This document shows, piece by piece, positions 1 to 9,749 of a stretch of 64,000 nt of DNA (the first letter of the stretch is position 1; each line of letters opens with the position of its first letter). Both the position numbers and the translations under genes were made by a program. Under the pieces are notes generated by a model. The model saw only the letters and a list, made by a program, of their open reading frames with translations, had not been told where the DNA came from and made no database searches. The stretch lies in the NCBI RefSeq assembly GCF_900239935.1, contig NZ_LT965930.1, positions 79,982 to 143,981 on the forward strand, written 5' to 3'. The DNA comes from Pseudoalteromonas carrageenovora IAM 12662. Its GTDB lineage: Bacteria > Pseudomonadota > Gammaproteobacteria > Enterobacterales > Alteromonadaceae.

Positions 1-663
1 TCCATTCTTTTAGCGCTTTCATAGTTATGGGATGAATAGCAACAGTACGTTCTTTTCCGCCTTTACCATCAAAGGTTATTTTATTACCGGTTAAATCAAT
101 TGCGCTTAACTTTAATTTAGCTAATTCAAACCGGCGTAAACCGCAACCGATGAGTAAATGGAATATAGCCTGATCTCTGATTTTTTTTGTATTAGTAAGT
201 GCGAGCGCCTCTATTGTATTTAGCAAATGTGCAAAATCACTTTGCGATAAGGTAGCGTGTAGCTTTTTTTTCCGAGCATAGGTGGCTTAACTGATTTAAC
301 TCGCTCCCAATGTAGTGAATTTATTTGACCCAGCAGAAAAGCTTCTCTCAAAACACTTTTTGTAATAGATAGGTAAAGACCTATTGTTTCATAAGATAAA
401 CCTTTATCTTTTAACAGAGCGACCAGACTATTTAGTGTATTCCTATCAAAGCGAGCCCAGTTAATACTGTAGTAATTACTCTGGCCTAACTTTTGTGCAA
501 TTGAATGAAGTACACGTAATGCAGTACTTTTTGATGAAACAGCCCTTAGAGAATTTATATATGCATATACAGGGCATTCGTCATTTTTAATTACTAAGGG
601 CATTTTTTGCTTAAAGGGTGCTAATACTTGAGATTTTAATAAATGATCAAAACGTGTTTTGAT
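1..663 (-). pseudogene. Tyrosine recombinase, frameshifted and running off the left edge
   Basis: The reading frame from the ATG at 603 encodes a core-binding (SAM-like) domain and ends near 220. Shifting one base in an 8-nt homopolymer (T tract at 264-271 on the plus strand, A8 on the coding strand) restores a continuous frame to position 1. That frame carries a box-I type motif, GCGLRRFELAKLKL, with the first catalytic Arg. The rest of the catalytic domain lies outside the window. The only good Shine-Dalgarno (AAGGAGG, complement of 670-676) sits 6 nt before an in-frame ATC at 663-661. That ATC is followed by 20 plausible residues before the ATG at 603, so the original start may have mutated to ATC. 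Two lesions point to a dead gene. A sequencing slip in the A8 tract or programmed slippage are the alternatives. Confidence 0.7.
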
Positions 664-727
664 AAATAGCCTCCTTATTTACGCCTACATATATTGGGAT
701 AAGTTAAGTGTAATTCATTTTTGAATA

Positions 728-763
728 AATAACTAACGTAAATGTTTATTTACGTTAGTTATT
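728..763. repeat. Perfect 16-bp stem hairpin between integrase and sulfatase
   Basis: A perfect inverted repeat, arms 728-743 and 748-763 (AATAACTAACGTAAAT and its complement), with a 4-nt loop (GTTT). No T tract follows on either strand, so a simple terminator is not convincing. It lies about 50 bp upstream of the broken integrase. It could be a recombinase binding site or a termination structure. The rest of the gap 677-954 shows only AT-rich sequence and a small TTAGGC/GCCTAA inverted repeat at 910-936. Confidence 0.6.
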
Positions 764-954
764 ATTATGTTAAATTGGCCGCCGTTAATTTTTATGCTGT
801 TAGTTAGTGAAAAAAATCCATTTGCTACATCTTTAGCGATTCACCTATAGAAGTGATTTATTAAAGTATAAAGAGTCTGATTAAGCTAATTGAACTAAAG
901 AGAAGGTTGTTAGGCAGCTATCTTTTATAAGCCTAATGAATATTTAAAATCTGA

Positions 955-985
955 ATGTAACGACCGAAATCATCAGTCGTTACAT
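955..985 (-). terminator. Probable terminator after the lipoprotein sulfatase
   Basis: A 10-bp perfect stem (955-964 with 976-985) and an 11-nt loop lie 10 bp after the sulfatase stop codon at 995. On the minus strand a T-rich stretch follows. This would end the minus-strand PUL operon. Confidence 0.6.
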
Positions 986-994
986 CTAGCGATA

Positions 995-2953
995 TTATAT
1001 ATTTTTCAAATAGTCCATCCGAGCTTTAAACCAGCCATCGACAGTTCGTTTATGGAAACTTTCCATTGAAGTACCACGTGTTTCTGTACTATTTTTCAAT
1101 AATTTATTTAATTCAATATTAAAAGCAATACCCAATGTGTCATGTAATTGAGTAGCGATATTTAATATAGCCAGAGCAGTTAAAGGATCTTTAGCCTGTT
1201 TTACTAAATCTTCTAGTTCTAACTGCGGTGAAACCCCATTATTCAAAGCTAAATACTGAATAGCACGACTTCGGTTAATTAGGTTGATGTCAGACTGTCT
1301 AATTTTCTCAATAATAGGCAGGAATTCATTTGCTTTATCGCCAAATGCTAATACAGCATTCATCGCCCAATACCGTTCCCATTGTTCATTTGATAACAAT
1401 ACTGCCTTTAACTTATTTTTTACTTGTTCAAACGGTTGTAGGCTCATATCTATTATATTAATAAAGCGGGCGATATCACTCTTGTGTTTTAAACTAAAGA
1501 TAATGGGGTCATCTTTTGCAATATCGACTAAATAAGATTCAGGATAAAAGGCTAAATCGGGCATTGATTGCAGCTTTTTTTGTAATCCGGCACGCATTTT
1601 AATAACTTTTTCAGTATATTGCGGCAATAGTGCTAAATTTTTAGTTTCAAAAGGGTCTTGTTCAAGGTCGTATAATGCCTCTAATGGCTTACGTTTAAAA
1701 AAAGCACTTTGTACAGAGTTTAACTTGTTAGCCTTAAATAAGTGTTTCCACTCTCGGTAAGCCGCTTGTTTATAACGATAACTTGAAAACAATCCATCAG
1801 GGTTAAAGGGTAAATAGTTACGAATATATTTATATTTACCTTTTCGAAAGCCCCTTACCATATCGTATTTTTCATCAAATCTATCTGCAAATGAAAAGTT
1901 TGTATTACGCTTATTTAAATCATCTAAACTTAAATTTTTTGACAAAAAGCTTTCGCCATCCTGCAACTTAGATTTAGGTAAACCTGCCAATTCAAGCAAG
2001 GTAGGAGCAAAATCTATAAAACTAATAACGCCATCTACTCGAGTTGATAGCTTAGCTTGTAAATCTTTATGTAATAAATGTCGAAAATTCTTTGGTACAC
2101 GAACGACTAAAGGAACATTAAGCCCTCTTTCTGACACAAACCCTTTGCTACCTGGTAAAACACCACCATGATCACCAAAATAAAATATGAACGTATCTTC
2201 TAATAATCCTTCCTCTTTAAGCTGATTTATTACCACTCCCATCTCTTTATCCACTTTTTTATGTAAGTCGAGATAACGAGCGTATGTATATCTGAATAGT
2301 TCAGTATTGGGGTGGATAGGATCTAATTCTACTGAATTGGGATTATGTATCGTTGGTAAATTTTCTATATCACTTTCAGGAAAGTGTAGCTTTCCTTCAT
2401 GCGTAGTTTTCCACGTTTGCATATGAAAGAAAGGTTGGCCTGCTTTACGATCATGCCAGCTAGCTCCCTTTTTTGAAGAACTCCAATTGTTTTCTGGCGA
2501 GACAAAGTTATAATCTTCTTTGGCATCATTTGACGTGTAATAACCTGCTTTAGTCAGGTAATCACTTATTGTACTTAATTCTCTAGGTAAGTTTATACGC
2601 TCAAATGGGCGGTGATATTCCATTGCTAATTTAGCAGGGTAGGCACCCAAGGCGAGCGTCGTTCTTGCTGTTGAGCATACAGGCGAATTAGAAAATGCAT
2701 TATTAAATACTAAGCCTTGCTTTGCCAAAGACTCTATATTTGGCATTTCAGCGCCTTTAGCGTTATATAATTTTAAATATCTTTTCGAGTTATCTTCAGA
2801 TACCAACCAAACAAAGTTTGGCCTTTTTTTAATCGTCTTTTTGGAAGTAGGCGAACCATCATTCGATATAGCATAAGACTCACAACCGGATAGCAGAGCA
2901 GAAGTAAGGCATATCGTTAGTATATGTCTCATTCCTAATTTTTTTATTGTCAT
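995..2953 (-). CDS. S1-type sulfatase, lipoprotein, with helical C-terminal extension
   Basis: Removes sulfate esters, probably from galactan oligosaccharides in the periplasm or at the membrane. A lipobox, LLSGC, places the lipidated Cys at residue 24. The metal-binding start of the fold is VSEDNS. The formylglycine motif is CSTAR (Cys93), so the usual third-position Pro is Thr. Metal-site residues recur in the FGDHGG motif. At 652 residues it is longer than its relatives here (513-539). The extra roughly 130 C-terminal residues look like HEAT-type helical pairs. It is the last gene of the minus-strand PUL operon, 63 bp after the carrageenase-like gene. A second Met at residue 8 could be the start, but the lipobox is kept either way. 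It resembles the 539- and 513-residue sulfatases of this locus more than the CxPSR pair, and may share their S1 subfamily. Confidence 0.88.
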   Translation of the reverse strand: MTIKKLGMRHILTICLTSALLSGCESYAISNDGSPTSKKTIKKRPNFVWLVSEDNSKRYLKLYNAKGAEMPNIESLAKQGLVFNNAFSNSPVCSTARTTLALGAYPAKLAMEYHRPFERINLPRELSTISDYLTKAGYYTSNDAKEDYNFVSPENNWSSSKKGASWHDRKAGQPFFHMQTWKTTHEGKLHFPESDIENLPTIHNPNSVELDPIHPNTELFRYTYARYLDLHKKVDKEMGVVINQLKEEGLLEDTFIFYFGDHGGVLPGSKGFVSERGLNVPLVVRVPKNFRHLLHKDLQAKLSTRVDGVISFIDFAPTLLELAGLPKSKLQDGESFLSKNLSLDDLNKRNTNFSFADRFDEKYDMVRGFRKGKYKYIRNYLPFNPDGLFSSYRYKQAAYREWKHLFKANKLNSVQSAFFKRKPLEALYDLEQDPFETKNLALLPQYTEKVIKMRAGLQKKLQSMPDLAFYPESYLVDIAKDDPIIFSLKHKSDIARFINIIDMSLQPFEQVKNKLKAVLLSNEQWERYWAMNAVLAFGDKANEFLPIIEKIRQSDINLINRSRAIQYLALNNGVSPQLELEDLVKQAKDPLTALAILNIATQLHDTLGIAFNIELNKLLKNSTETRGTSMESFHKRTVDGWFKARMDYLKNI

Positions 2954-3016
2954 AATATTCCATCACTTATTAAGATACAAAAATAGCGGCACTCAGTACG
3001 CTTATTTAGTTAGTTA

Positions 3017-5716
3017 CTAGTAACCAACATCAAAAAATCGGACTGATCCAGCAGGAACAGTAACTTTCATTTTATTATCAGTTATATGAAACTCTTCTTT
3101 AGATAAAATATCTTTTACCCATTTCGTTTTTTTATGAAAATGTATAGTTACATCTCTATCTTGAGGGTCAATATAGCCTTGATCGACTAAAATAATACGG
3201 CTATGTTTTTCATCTAATTTAATTACAGACCAAGCAGAACCTTCAACACGTATAGGTAAATTTTGTTCTCCGAGCTCAATTGAGTGTTGCATCATTGGAT
3301 AAAAATCTTCTGCACCTATCTCTTTATCATTACTAAAACCGACTCTTCCATTTGATACAAAATAAGGGGTATTTTGTTTTTTTAATTGCGCTGCAGATTC
3401 TATAGGGGCGATTGGGATCATACCATTTGGCATTGGCGGAATGAAATTCAACCATCTATATTGCACACCTAAGGCCGCTCTAGAATAATCATACTCTGGC
3501 AAGTTTGTACCCGCCCATTGAATTTGCCCTAAACTCATCAAAGCATTAGAGTCATTTTCACTATAGTGATTCATTTCGTGATGATTAGTTATTGAATGAG
3601 CTAACTCTATGTCTACATCTTTTATTAGCATCCAAGAACCGATTGATTGCATTGCATCTTTTTCAACAATTGGTAAAACACCCGACTTCATTAGTGCAAA
3701 TAGAACATTTAATCCTGGCTGCTCGGTGTAACGGCTATCAAAAATAATACCCATTCTTGAACCATACGCAGCTCTTAACACGGCAGTTCTAAGGTAGGGA
3801 GATACACTGCGCTGTCCACCAGGGCTAAGAGGACGCCAACTGGTTGGGTTATCATCAACAAGTCTCATTGCATAATCGTTAACATAGCCACCTAAAAACA
3901 TGCCAACTCTACCGGTAAAATTTATATCTTGCGTACGTGATGTTGTATCCTCTGCAGAAGGAACTAAAATATCAGCGTACTGCCCAGAAAAAAACATATC
4001 TTTCCAAGGTTGCTGTTGAGAAGTCGTAGCCCAAAAAACATCTTTATATCTAAAATATAATTTTGCTTTACCTTGCTTACGCATCGCTTTGGCTAAGCGT
4101 GGCATGTACTCCGAGATAAAATAAAGTACTCTTGGATCTTTTGGGTCGTGCATTTCAGCATATAGAAAGCCAAGAGCGGTATTAGGAGCGGCCTCTAATA
4201 TAGCCTCCATTGTGTCAATACTAACTCCAAATGGGTCTATACCGTGACCAGACCAAACAACAAAACTTTTTCCTTTGGCCTCAAATGCCTTCGCTTTTTT
4301 AATTAATTGCTCTCGCGTATCTTTGTATTTACCTCGGCGATCTTGCTTAAGCGCAATTTTGCCTATTTTTTTAACTAATTGGCTGCGATCCCATTTTTCA
4401 GTCCATCGCTCTTGGGCTACGCTAAGGAAATCGGCACCATTGAGTTTTGCCACATCACTATTTAGCTCTGCTTTAGTTAGCATTACCCAAGGTTTATTAG
4501 ATTTTTTTTGGTAACTTGGCATTTCAAAAGCTAACGTTTGTTCATACAAATCATTAATATTTTTTTCAACTTGCGCTAACCGACCAGCTAATTGATGAGG
4601 AGTATCTAACCAATCTTTATTATTTAAATCAAAACTATAAATAGTATTACCTCCACCAATTTGGCCTGCCGCAAAAAGTTTTTCGCTAGTGGCTGATAAC
4701 TCTATATCATTAAAAATAAGGCCGGTGTGCTTTTCGCCAACTTGTTTTATTAACTTTCCTTTTGCATCAATTAAATAAGTAAGCCCCCCAAATTGAAGTA
4801 CTATTTCGTTATACTTAGGTAATAGTGATGTGCCGTACACATGCGCATAACGCTGTCTTTGTGCAGATGCTATTTTAAAGTCTGCAATGCGTTTAAATTT
4901 GCTATTGTAACCAATAAATGATGCAGCAGACTTTTGACCACTTTTATAATCACCGAAAAATAATAAATCGTCTAAACCATCCTGGTCTAAGTCTGCGATG
5001 TCGATATCCGTTATCATCATATTTTTAGAAATGTCTTTAACATTTCGATCTGCAGGGCTAATTTCGCTTATTACATTCTTCGATTTAGGGTCAATAAATC
5101 CCATAAAATCCCAACGATACTTATCACGCTCTAAAGTAAAAACAAATAAGCTGTCTTTGTCGCTGGATAAAAAACGACCTGATTCTATTTTGCGAACCAC
5201 GCCCTCTAATTTTGTTTCGCTGAGTAGTTGTCCATTGCTATTTAATTCATACAAAATAAAGTTATTTCCCCCTGCGTAGATCCGTTTCTCGCCGTCAACG
5301 AGCGCTACTGCAACTTCACTAAAGCGAACTTTTTTAGATGGAGTAAATTTCCAAAGAGGAGATACCTTATTTCTAGATGTGGTATCCCATGCATAAATAC
5401 TTCCATCAGCACTTGCTGCTATTAGCTCATCAGATTTATCATTATTTAAATCCGTACTATTTATCTCAAAAAGTACCGCTTTCTCTTGAGTTGCGCTTCG
5501 CCACAGCTCTTCACCATTTGAATTATAACTTGCTACAGCACCATCTAATTCAGATGTATAAACAACGGGTCGACCATTGACTGTTCCACTTGTAATTTGA
5601 CGAAGACCATTACCCTGTGTCGTAAAATAATCTTGTGAAACTTCACTTGCAAAGCTGCTAACACAGAAAAGTAACGTTATTGATGCCGCGCTTAATTTAT
5701 TAAAAATTTTTTTCAT
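3017..5716 (-). CDS. Secreted beta-propeller enzyme, candidate GH150 lambda-carrageenase
   Basis: Probable endo-acting galactanase. Residues 1-23 form a signal peptide (FCVSSFA then SEVSQ). Residues about 30-370 contain repeated blades such as DGAVASYNSNGEELW, DGSIYAWD and DLDQDGLDDLLFFGDYKS, indicating a PQQ/FG-GAP-like beta-propeller. A linker near 380-480 leads into a 400-residue C-terminal module that I do not recognise by motif. The published lambda-carrageenase CglA of P. carrageenovora (942 residues, founder of GH150) is described as an N-terminal propeller joined to a C-terminal module, and this architecture, size and gene context match. The assignment therefore rests on architecture and neighbours, not on a motif. 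A 252-bp gap separates it from the GH110 gene upstream, so it may have its own promoter. A sulfatase follows 63 bp downstream. Confidence 0.6.
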   Translation of the reverse strand: MKKIFNKLSAASITLLFCVSSFASEVSQDYFTTQGNGLRQITSGTVNGRPVVYTSELDGAVASYNSNGEELWRSATQEKAVLFEINSTDLNNDKSDELIAASADGSIYAWDTTSRNKVSPLWKFTPSKKVRFSEVAVALVDGEKRIYAGGNNFILYELNSNGQLLSETKLEGVVRKIESGRFLSSDKDSLFVFTLERDKYRWDFMGFIDPKSKNVISEISPADRNVKDISKNMMITDIDIADLDQDGLDDLLFFGDYKSGQKSAASFIGYNSKFKRIADFKIASAQRQRYAHVYGTSLLPKYNEIVLQFGGLTYLIDAKGKLIKQVGEKHTGLIFNDIELSATSEKLFAAGQIGGGNTIYSFDLNNKDWLDTPHQLAGRLAQVEKNINDLYEQTLAFEMPSYQKKSNKPWVMLTKAELNSDVAKLNGADFLSVAQERWTEKWDRSQLVKKIGKIALKQDRRGKYKDTREQLIKKAKAFEAKGKSFVVWSGHGIDPFGVSIDTMEAILEAAPNTALGFLYAEMHDPKDPRVLYFISEYMPRLAKAMRKQGKAKLYFRYKDVFWATTSQQQPWKDMFFSGQYADILVPSAEDTTSRTQDINFTGRVGMFLGGYVNDYAMRLVDDNPTSWRPLSPGGQRSVSPYLRTAVLRAAYGSRMGIIFDSRYTEQPGLNVLFALMKSGVLPIVEKDAMQSIGSWMLIKDVDIELAHSITNHHEMNHYSENDSNALMSLGQIQWAGTNLPEYDYSRAALGVQYRWLNFIPPMPNGMIPIAPIESAAQLKKQNTPYFVSNGRVGFSNDKEIGAEDFYPMMQHSIELGEQNLPIRVEGSAWSVIKLDEKHSRIILVDQGYIDPQDRDVTIHFHKKTKWVKDILSKEEFHITDNKMKVTVPAGSVRFFDVGY

Positions 5717-5726
5717 TGATAGACCC

Positions 5727-5740
5727 TCACCTTTAGGTGA
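5727..5740. promoter_or_regulatory. 14-bp palindrome over the ribosome binding site
   Basis: TCACCTTTAGGTGA is a perfect palindrome. In the mRNA of the carrageenase-like gene (start at 5716) its second half, AGGTGA, overlaps the purine-rich AAGGTGAGGG that should serve as the Shine-Dalgarno. A hairpin here could restrict translation. The gap 5741-5968 shows only AT-rich sequence and short hairpins. Confidence 0.4.
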
Positions 5741-5968
5741 ATTGAGAAACTTTAATATAATGTGTGTGTTTTAATGCGATAGTTAGATATTTACCTACTT
5801 AATTTATAAACAGGCCCTAAAAAAAGTGTAGAGATGCGCTCCTAAAAGATAAATTTTAGAGTGTCGTGTTTATTTAAGTTACCCATTGTTTATTTAAAGT
5901 AGGCGTTATAAAAGCTTATATAAGCAATATAAAACTGACTAAAAGTACTTATTATTAAAATACTCATT

Positions 5969-7828
5969 TTAGTTTTTAGCTCTTTTATAAGTTGTTGGAC
6001 TAAGTAGCTGCGACTTACTTTCAGAGAATCCTTGTAAAATATTATTTATAGAAATGGTAATATTGTCGCTGTTGTTTATTAAAAACAATGAGTCATATTT
6101 TTTACGTTCAGGATATTCAGTCGTTTTTTCAATGATGTTATTTTCAAAAACTAAATTTGAAACAGAAAATAAGTTTAGAATAGGCGCTTTATCAAACACT
6201 TTGAATGTGTTGCCTTTTATTACAATATTTTTGTTATATCGTGATGTTTCTTTAAACTGCTCATCAATTCCAGCGTCTACGGCTATAACCCCCTGCCCCC
6301 ACTGACTATAAAAACTATTTTCAAAAATATTATTTTTAATCGTTATATTTCGGACGCCACCTTGCTCAAACCAAAAGTTTGCGTCGCCTTCAAATAAAAT
6401 GGCCGATCCAGATGTATGAAAATAGTTATTTTCAACTAACGTTTTACCTCGGCTATTTAACAACATACCTCTAGCTCGGTTTTTACGAATTGTATTTCCT
6501 TTAATAATAACGTGTGCATAATCTCGAACCTCAGCTACAGAATCACCTTTTTGTAACCGGCTATCAAATGGCTTAACGAACTCAATTCGAGTTACTTCAT
6601 TACTAACTCGAGTACTCTTTGCGACCAAAGCTGACCCATAAGTTATCAAACTAGGCCCATGAACTAGTTCTAGCTCATCTTCTGGTGCTATAAAATCAAA
6701 GCCAAATTGCTGTGGGTGTTGTAGCTTAATTTCTACCGTTTTATCATCTATAATTTTATCAATTGCAGCATAAATTCCATGTATGTTAGTAGCATCATCC
6801 TTTTGACTTTCGAATAAGTTATCAATCAACTTAATTTTTCCAGTGCAATTAACAAAATGCGTTGCATCTGCTGTAGTGCTTACAATACGCCCTTTGCTAG
6901 GAGAGACTTTAGAGTCTTTGATTGTAATATTATGAGATCGTTGAGCAATTACTCCCATCCCCCCTGCATGATGAATAGTAATATTATGAAGTTCGACATT
7001 GTTACTGTCTGAAATAACCACACCAGGGTAATCACGATGCTTTGCCTGAAAAACTAATATATTTCCAACTTTTGCTTTCAAATTTGGATGAAAAATTCTT
7101 ACAACGTCGCCTCCATTTAGCTTTTCAGCACGTAAAGCATTTCCAGTAAATATATCTTGCGCCATATACTCAGGCTCACGCAGTGCAAAGTTAAACTCTA
7201 ATACACGCTTATATTCATATTTATATTCATCTTGCGAAATTTGTTTACGTTTAAGTCTGTCTTTATTTTTTATTCCTGAGGCTTGAAATAGCTGAGACTG
7301 AAATTTTAAAATACCGGCCTCATTAATCTTATAAGGGAATTGGTCTGTAAATTTTAAATCTAAATACCCTTTTCCAGCACCAGCAATTAATGCTTCGGAG
7401 TGAAAAGCCCGAGAAAAGTCGATAGAAAAATTACGAAGTACAATATGACTACTTTCATCTAAAATAAATGGCACTAAACCACCATGAAAAATAAAAGTAG
7501 AGTTATTTCCATCTATTTCAAGATTATTAAATGATGACAAAGGAAATGTAATACGTTTAATACCTGGGTCATTATTGCTTATATACATTAATCTATCGGC
7601 GGCTCGCTCTTCATAAAAGTCGTACCGACCTTTAGGAAAAGTGATTTTTGTTGCACCGATTTTTTTAGCCTCTTGCAAAGCTTTATATAAGCTATGAGTA
7701 CTGTCGGACCCTGTATCTTTAATCGCGCCAAAGTCGCTTACATCTATCACTTTATCATTTGCAATAGTGCACAAGCTAAATAGAAATAAAGATAAAATCA
7801 AAGTGAATTTAACGACAGAAATAAACAT
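5969..7828 (-). CDS. GH110 alpha-1,3-galactosidase (PdGH110B-like)
   Basis: Exo-alpha-1,3-galactosidase with a right-handed parallel beta-helix. In this locus it would remove alpha-1,3-linked galactose from desulfated lambda-carrageenan oligosaccharides. A signal peptide covers residues 1-23 (LFSLCTIA). The N-terminal GH110 pattern DVSDFGA, GRYDFY and YISNNDPGI is present. Beta-helix rungs such as NNVELHNITIHHAGG follow. Asp321 lies in TTADATHF, and Asp344-Asp345 in KDDATNIHG. These numbers equal those I recall for the catalytic region of PdGH110B from P. distincta U2A, suggesting near-orthology; the recall needs checking. The start has AAGGA 7 nt upstream. It follows the second GH110 gene by 31 bp and is surely co-transcribed with it. 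Confidence 0.9.
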   Translation of the reverse strand: MFISVVKFTLILSLFLFSLCTIANDKVIDVSDFGAIKDTGSDSTHSLYKALQEAKKIGATKITFPKGRYDFYEERAADRLMYISNNDPGIKRITFPLSSFNNLEIDGNNSTFIFHGGLVPFILDESSHIVLRNFSIDFSRAFHSEALIAGAGKGYLDLKFTDQFPYKINEAGILKFQSQLFQASGIKNKDRLKRKQISQDEYKYEYKRVLEFNFALREPEYMAQDIFTGNALRAEKLNGGDVVRIFHPNLKAKVGNILVFQAKHRDYPGVVISDSNNVELHNITIHHAGGMGVIAQRSHNITIKDSKVSPSKGRIVSTTADATHFVNCTGKIKLIDNLFESQKDDATNIHGIYAAIDKIIDDKTVEIKLQHPQQFGFDFIAPEDELELVHGPSLITYGSALVAKSTRVSNEVTRIEFVKPFDSRLQKGDSVAEVRDYAHVIIKGNTIRKNRARGMLLNSRGKTLVENNYFHTSGSAILFEGDANFWFEQGGVRNITIKNNIFENSFYSQWGQGVIAVDAGIDEQFKETSRYNKNIVIKGNTFKVFDKAPILNLFSVSNLVFENNIIEKTTEYPERKKYDSLFLINNSDNITISINNILQGFSESKSQLLSPTTYKRAKN

Positions 7829-7859
7829 AAAAGATCCTTGTCATATAATTTGATTGAAG

Positions 7860-9665
7860 TTACTTAATAGAGCCGTCGTCTATTAAAGTGCCTTTAGAGC
7901 TATCATCAACGATAAGCACTCGTTGTACTTTGCCATTATAAGTATTGTTTTTAAGTTCAATATTTTCACTGTTAACAAACTCAAAAAGTGGGCTATCTGG
8001 ATGCAATACAGGCTGGTTAATATTACTATTAATCGTATTACCCGACACCGTTAAACCGCCAACTCTATCAGCCCAAACAATACGATTACCAAAGCTATTT
8101 ATTGTGTTATTTTCAAATCGAATGTTGCGATCGTATATCTCATCTTGATTAAAACTTTTGCTTAGTCTTGGTGTTATGTTTAAAACCGCATGAGGTTTCC
8201 CTGCATAAGCTACATAGTCAAAAGTATTGTTTCTTATTAGTACGTCCTCTACTGCACCTGATTCGTACCAAAAGAAAGTTTCTCCACGAAACAAAATTGA
8301 TGACATCATTGATGAAAAGAAATTCTCTTCAATAACCGTTTTTAATGGTGTTTTTAAAACTACATTACGCGCGCGGTGGTTTTTAATGATGGTTTTAAGC
8401 ATTGTGAAAGTAGGGTTCCACGTTTTGTTTTCTAGCAAGTCACCTTTGGCGAGCTGTTTTGGCAAACTGTTTTTAAACTTAATTTGCGTATAAGCTTCAT
8501 TGATCACGTTTACAGATTCAACTGTATTTACACTTTCTCTTTTGGTATTTGGCTGGTGTATGAACCAAATTTCATCACCTTGACCGGTAAACTCAAACCC
8601 TGTTTGCTCAAAGTGACCAAATTTGACCATTACGGTGTGACTATCGATTATTTTATCAACTATGGTGTAAGTGCCATGTACGTTTGCGCCGTCATCTAGC
8701 ATATTTTCAAAACGACTATTTTCTATTAAAATATCGCCCTTACAATTAGCAAAGTGAGTTGCATCAGCCGTTGTAGAAATTAAGCGCTCTGAACCATCAC
8801 GTAAATAAACGCCTGAGTTTAAAATCTGTATGTCCTCACTTTTTTCAAATAAAAACCCCATTCCTAAAGCGTGGTGTATAACTACATTATCAAACACTAT
8901 ATTTTTAGAATTTTTTACCTGAAAAGCGGGTGCGTACCGATGCGTTTCTCTATCGCCTTTTGAGCTTGTTAACGAACCAACAGGAGGATAATCTTTAAGT
9001 CTTTCATGAATTCTTAAAACCCCATTTCCTAAGTCTTCTACGTTATCTGACTTGCTTTTACTGTCTATACCACCATGAACAACTCGCTTTTCATTTTTAT
9101 CCCAAGCAAGTGTAGAGCCTAAATAGTTATAACTAAATCCATCAACATTCGGGAACCGAATTTTGCCCCCTTTGAGATCCCACTGATGATCGCCTTTAAC
9201 AGGCCTTACGTCTCGATATCCTAGTTTCTCATTTACTGCCATTACTTCAGCTACAAACGTAAACGGTATATCCCAATCAATAGTAATGTTACTCACTTTA
9301 ACGCTTTTATTATTATAGAATTCAAACGGCGCTATTTGCCCATGAAAAACAAATTCAGAGCCAGCACCTTCAATTTCAACTGAGTCAAAACCATCTAAAG
9401 AAAAAGCTATTTTTTTTAATCCATTACCATGATTGGTAATTCGTCGGTACTCACTTGATGCATATTCAGGTAAAAACTTATAAGTCCCTTTCTTAAATAC
9501 AATTTTTAAATCTTTATCTTTTACATTTTTCAGAGCGCTGCGAATAATCGGGGTCATATCCTGCGCTACCGGTTCAAAAGTTAAAACCTCTTTAGCGTAC
9601 AACTGCATAGAAAGCAGCGGTAAAGCACTTAAAATTAAGGGGATTACTTTAGTTTTATAATTCAT
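7860..9665 (-). CDS. GH110 alpha-1,3-galactosidase, second paralogue
   Basis: The same beta-helix family as its downstream neighbour but clearly diverged, with TYKFLPEYASSEYRRITNHGNGLKK in place of the YISNNDPG pattern. A signal peptide covers about residues 1-24 (SMQLYA then KEV). The catalytic aspartates are conserved at D301 (TTADATHF) and D324-D325 (LDDGANVHG), with the same 23-residue spacing as in the first copy. Two active-looking but diverged copies in tandem suggest different subsite tolerance, for example to residual sulfate. It lies 84 bp after the sulfatase at 9750 and 31 bp before the other GH110. The tandem pair appears to be an old duplication, because divergence is spread along the whole length. 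Confidence 0.88.
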   Translation of the reverse strand: MNYKTKVIPLILSALPLLSMQLYAKEVLTFEPVAQDMTPIIRSALKNVKDKDLKIVFKKGTYKFLPEYASSEYRRITNHGNGLKKIAFSLDGFDSVEIEGAGSEFVFHGQIAPFEFYNNKSVKVSNITIDWDIPFTFVAEVMAVNEKLGYRDVRPVKGDHQWDLKGGKIRFPNVDGFSYNYLGSTLAWDKNEKRVVHGGIDSKSKSDNVEDLGNGVLRIHERLKDYPPVGSLTSSKGDRETHRYAPAFQVKNSKNIVFDNVVIHHALGMGFLFEKSEDIQILNSGVYLRDGSERLISTTADATHFANCKGDILIENSRFENMLDDGANVHGTYTIVDKIIDSHTVMVKFGHFEQTGFEFTGQGDEIWFIHQPNTKRESVNTVESVNVINEAYTQIKFKNSLPKQLAKGDLLENKTWNPTFTMLKTIIKNHRARNVVLKTPLKTVIEENFFSSMMSSILFRGETFFWYESGAVEDVLIRNNTFDYVAYAGKPHAVLNITPRLSKSFNQDEIYDRNIRFENNTINSFGNRIVWADRVGGLTVSGNTINSNINQPVLHPDSPLFEFVNSENIELKNNTYNGKVQRVLIVDDSSKGTLIDDGSIK

Positions 9666-9749
9666 TCTTACATCTCAATTTTTATGGGTTGTGTTTATGA
9701 CCTTAATTGAACGCTCAGAATTAATATTTCTGAGCATTCAGCTCCTAAG

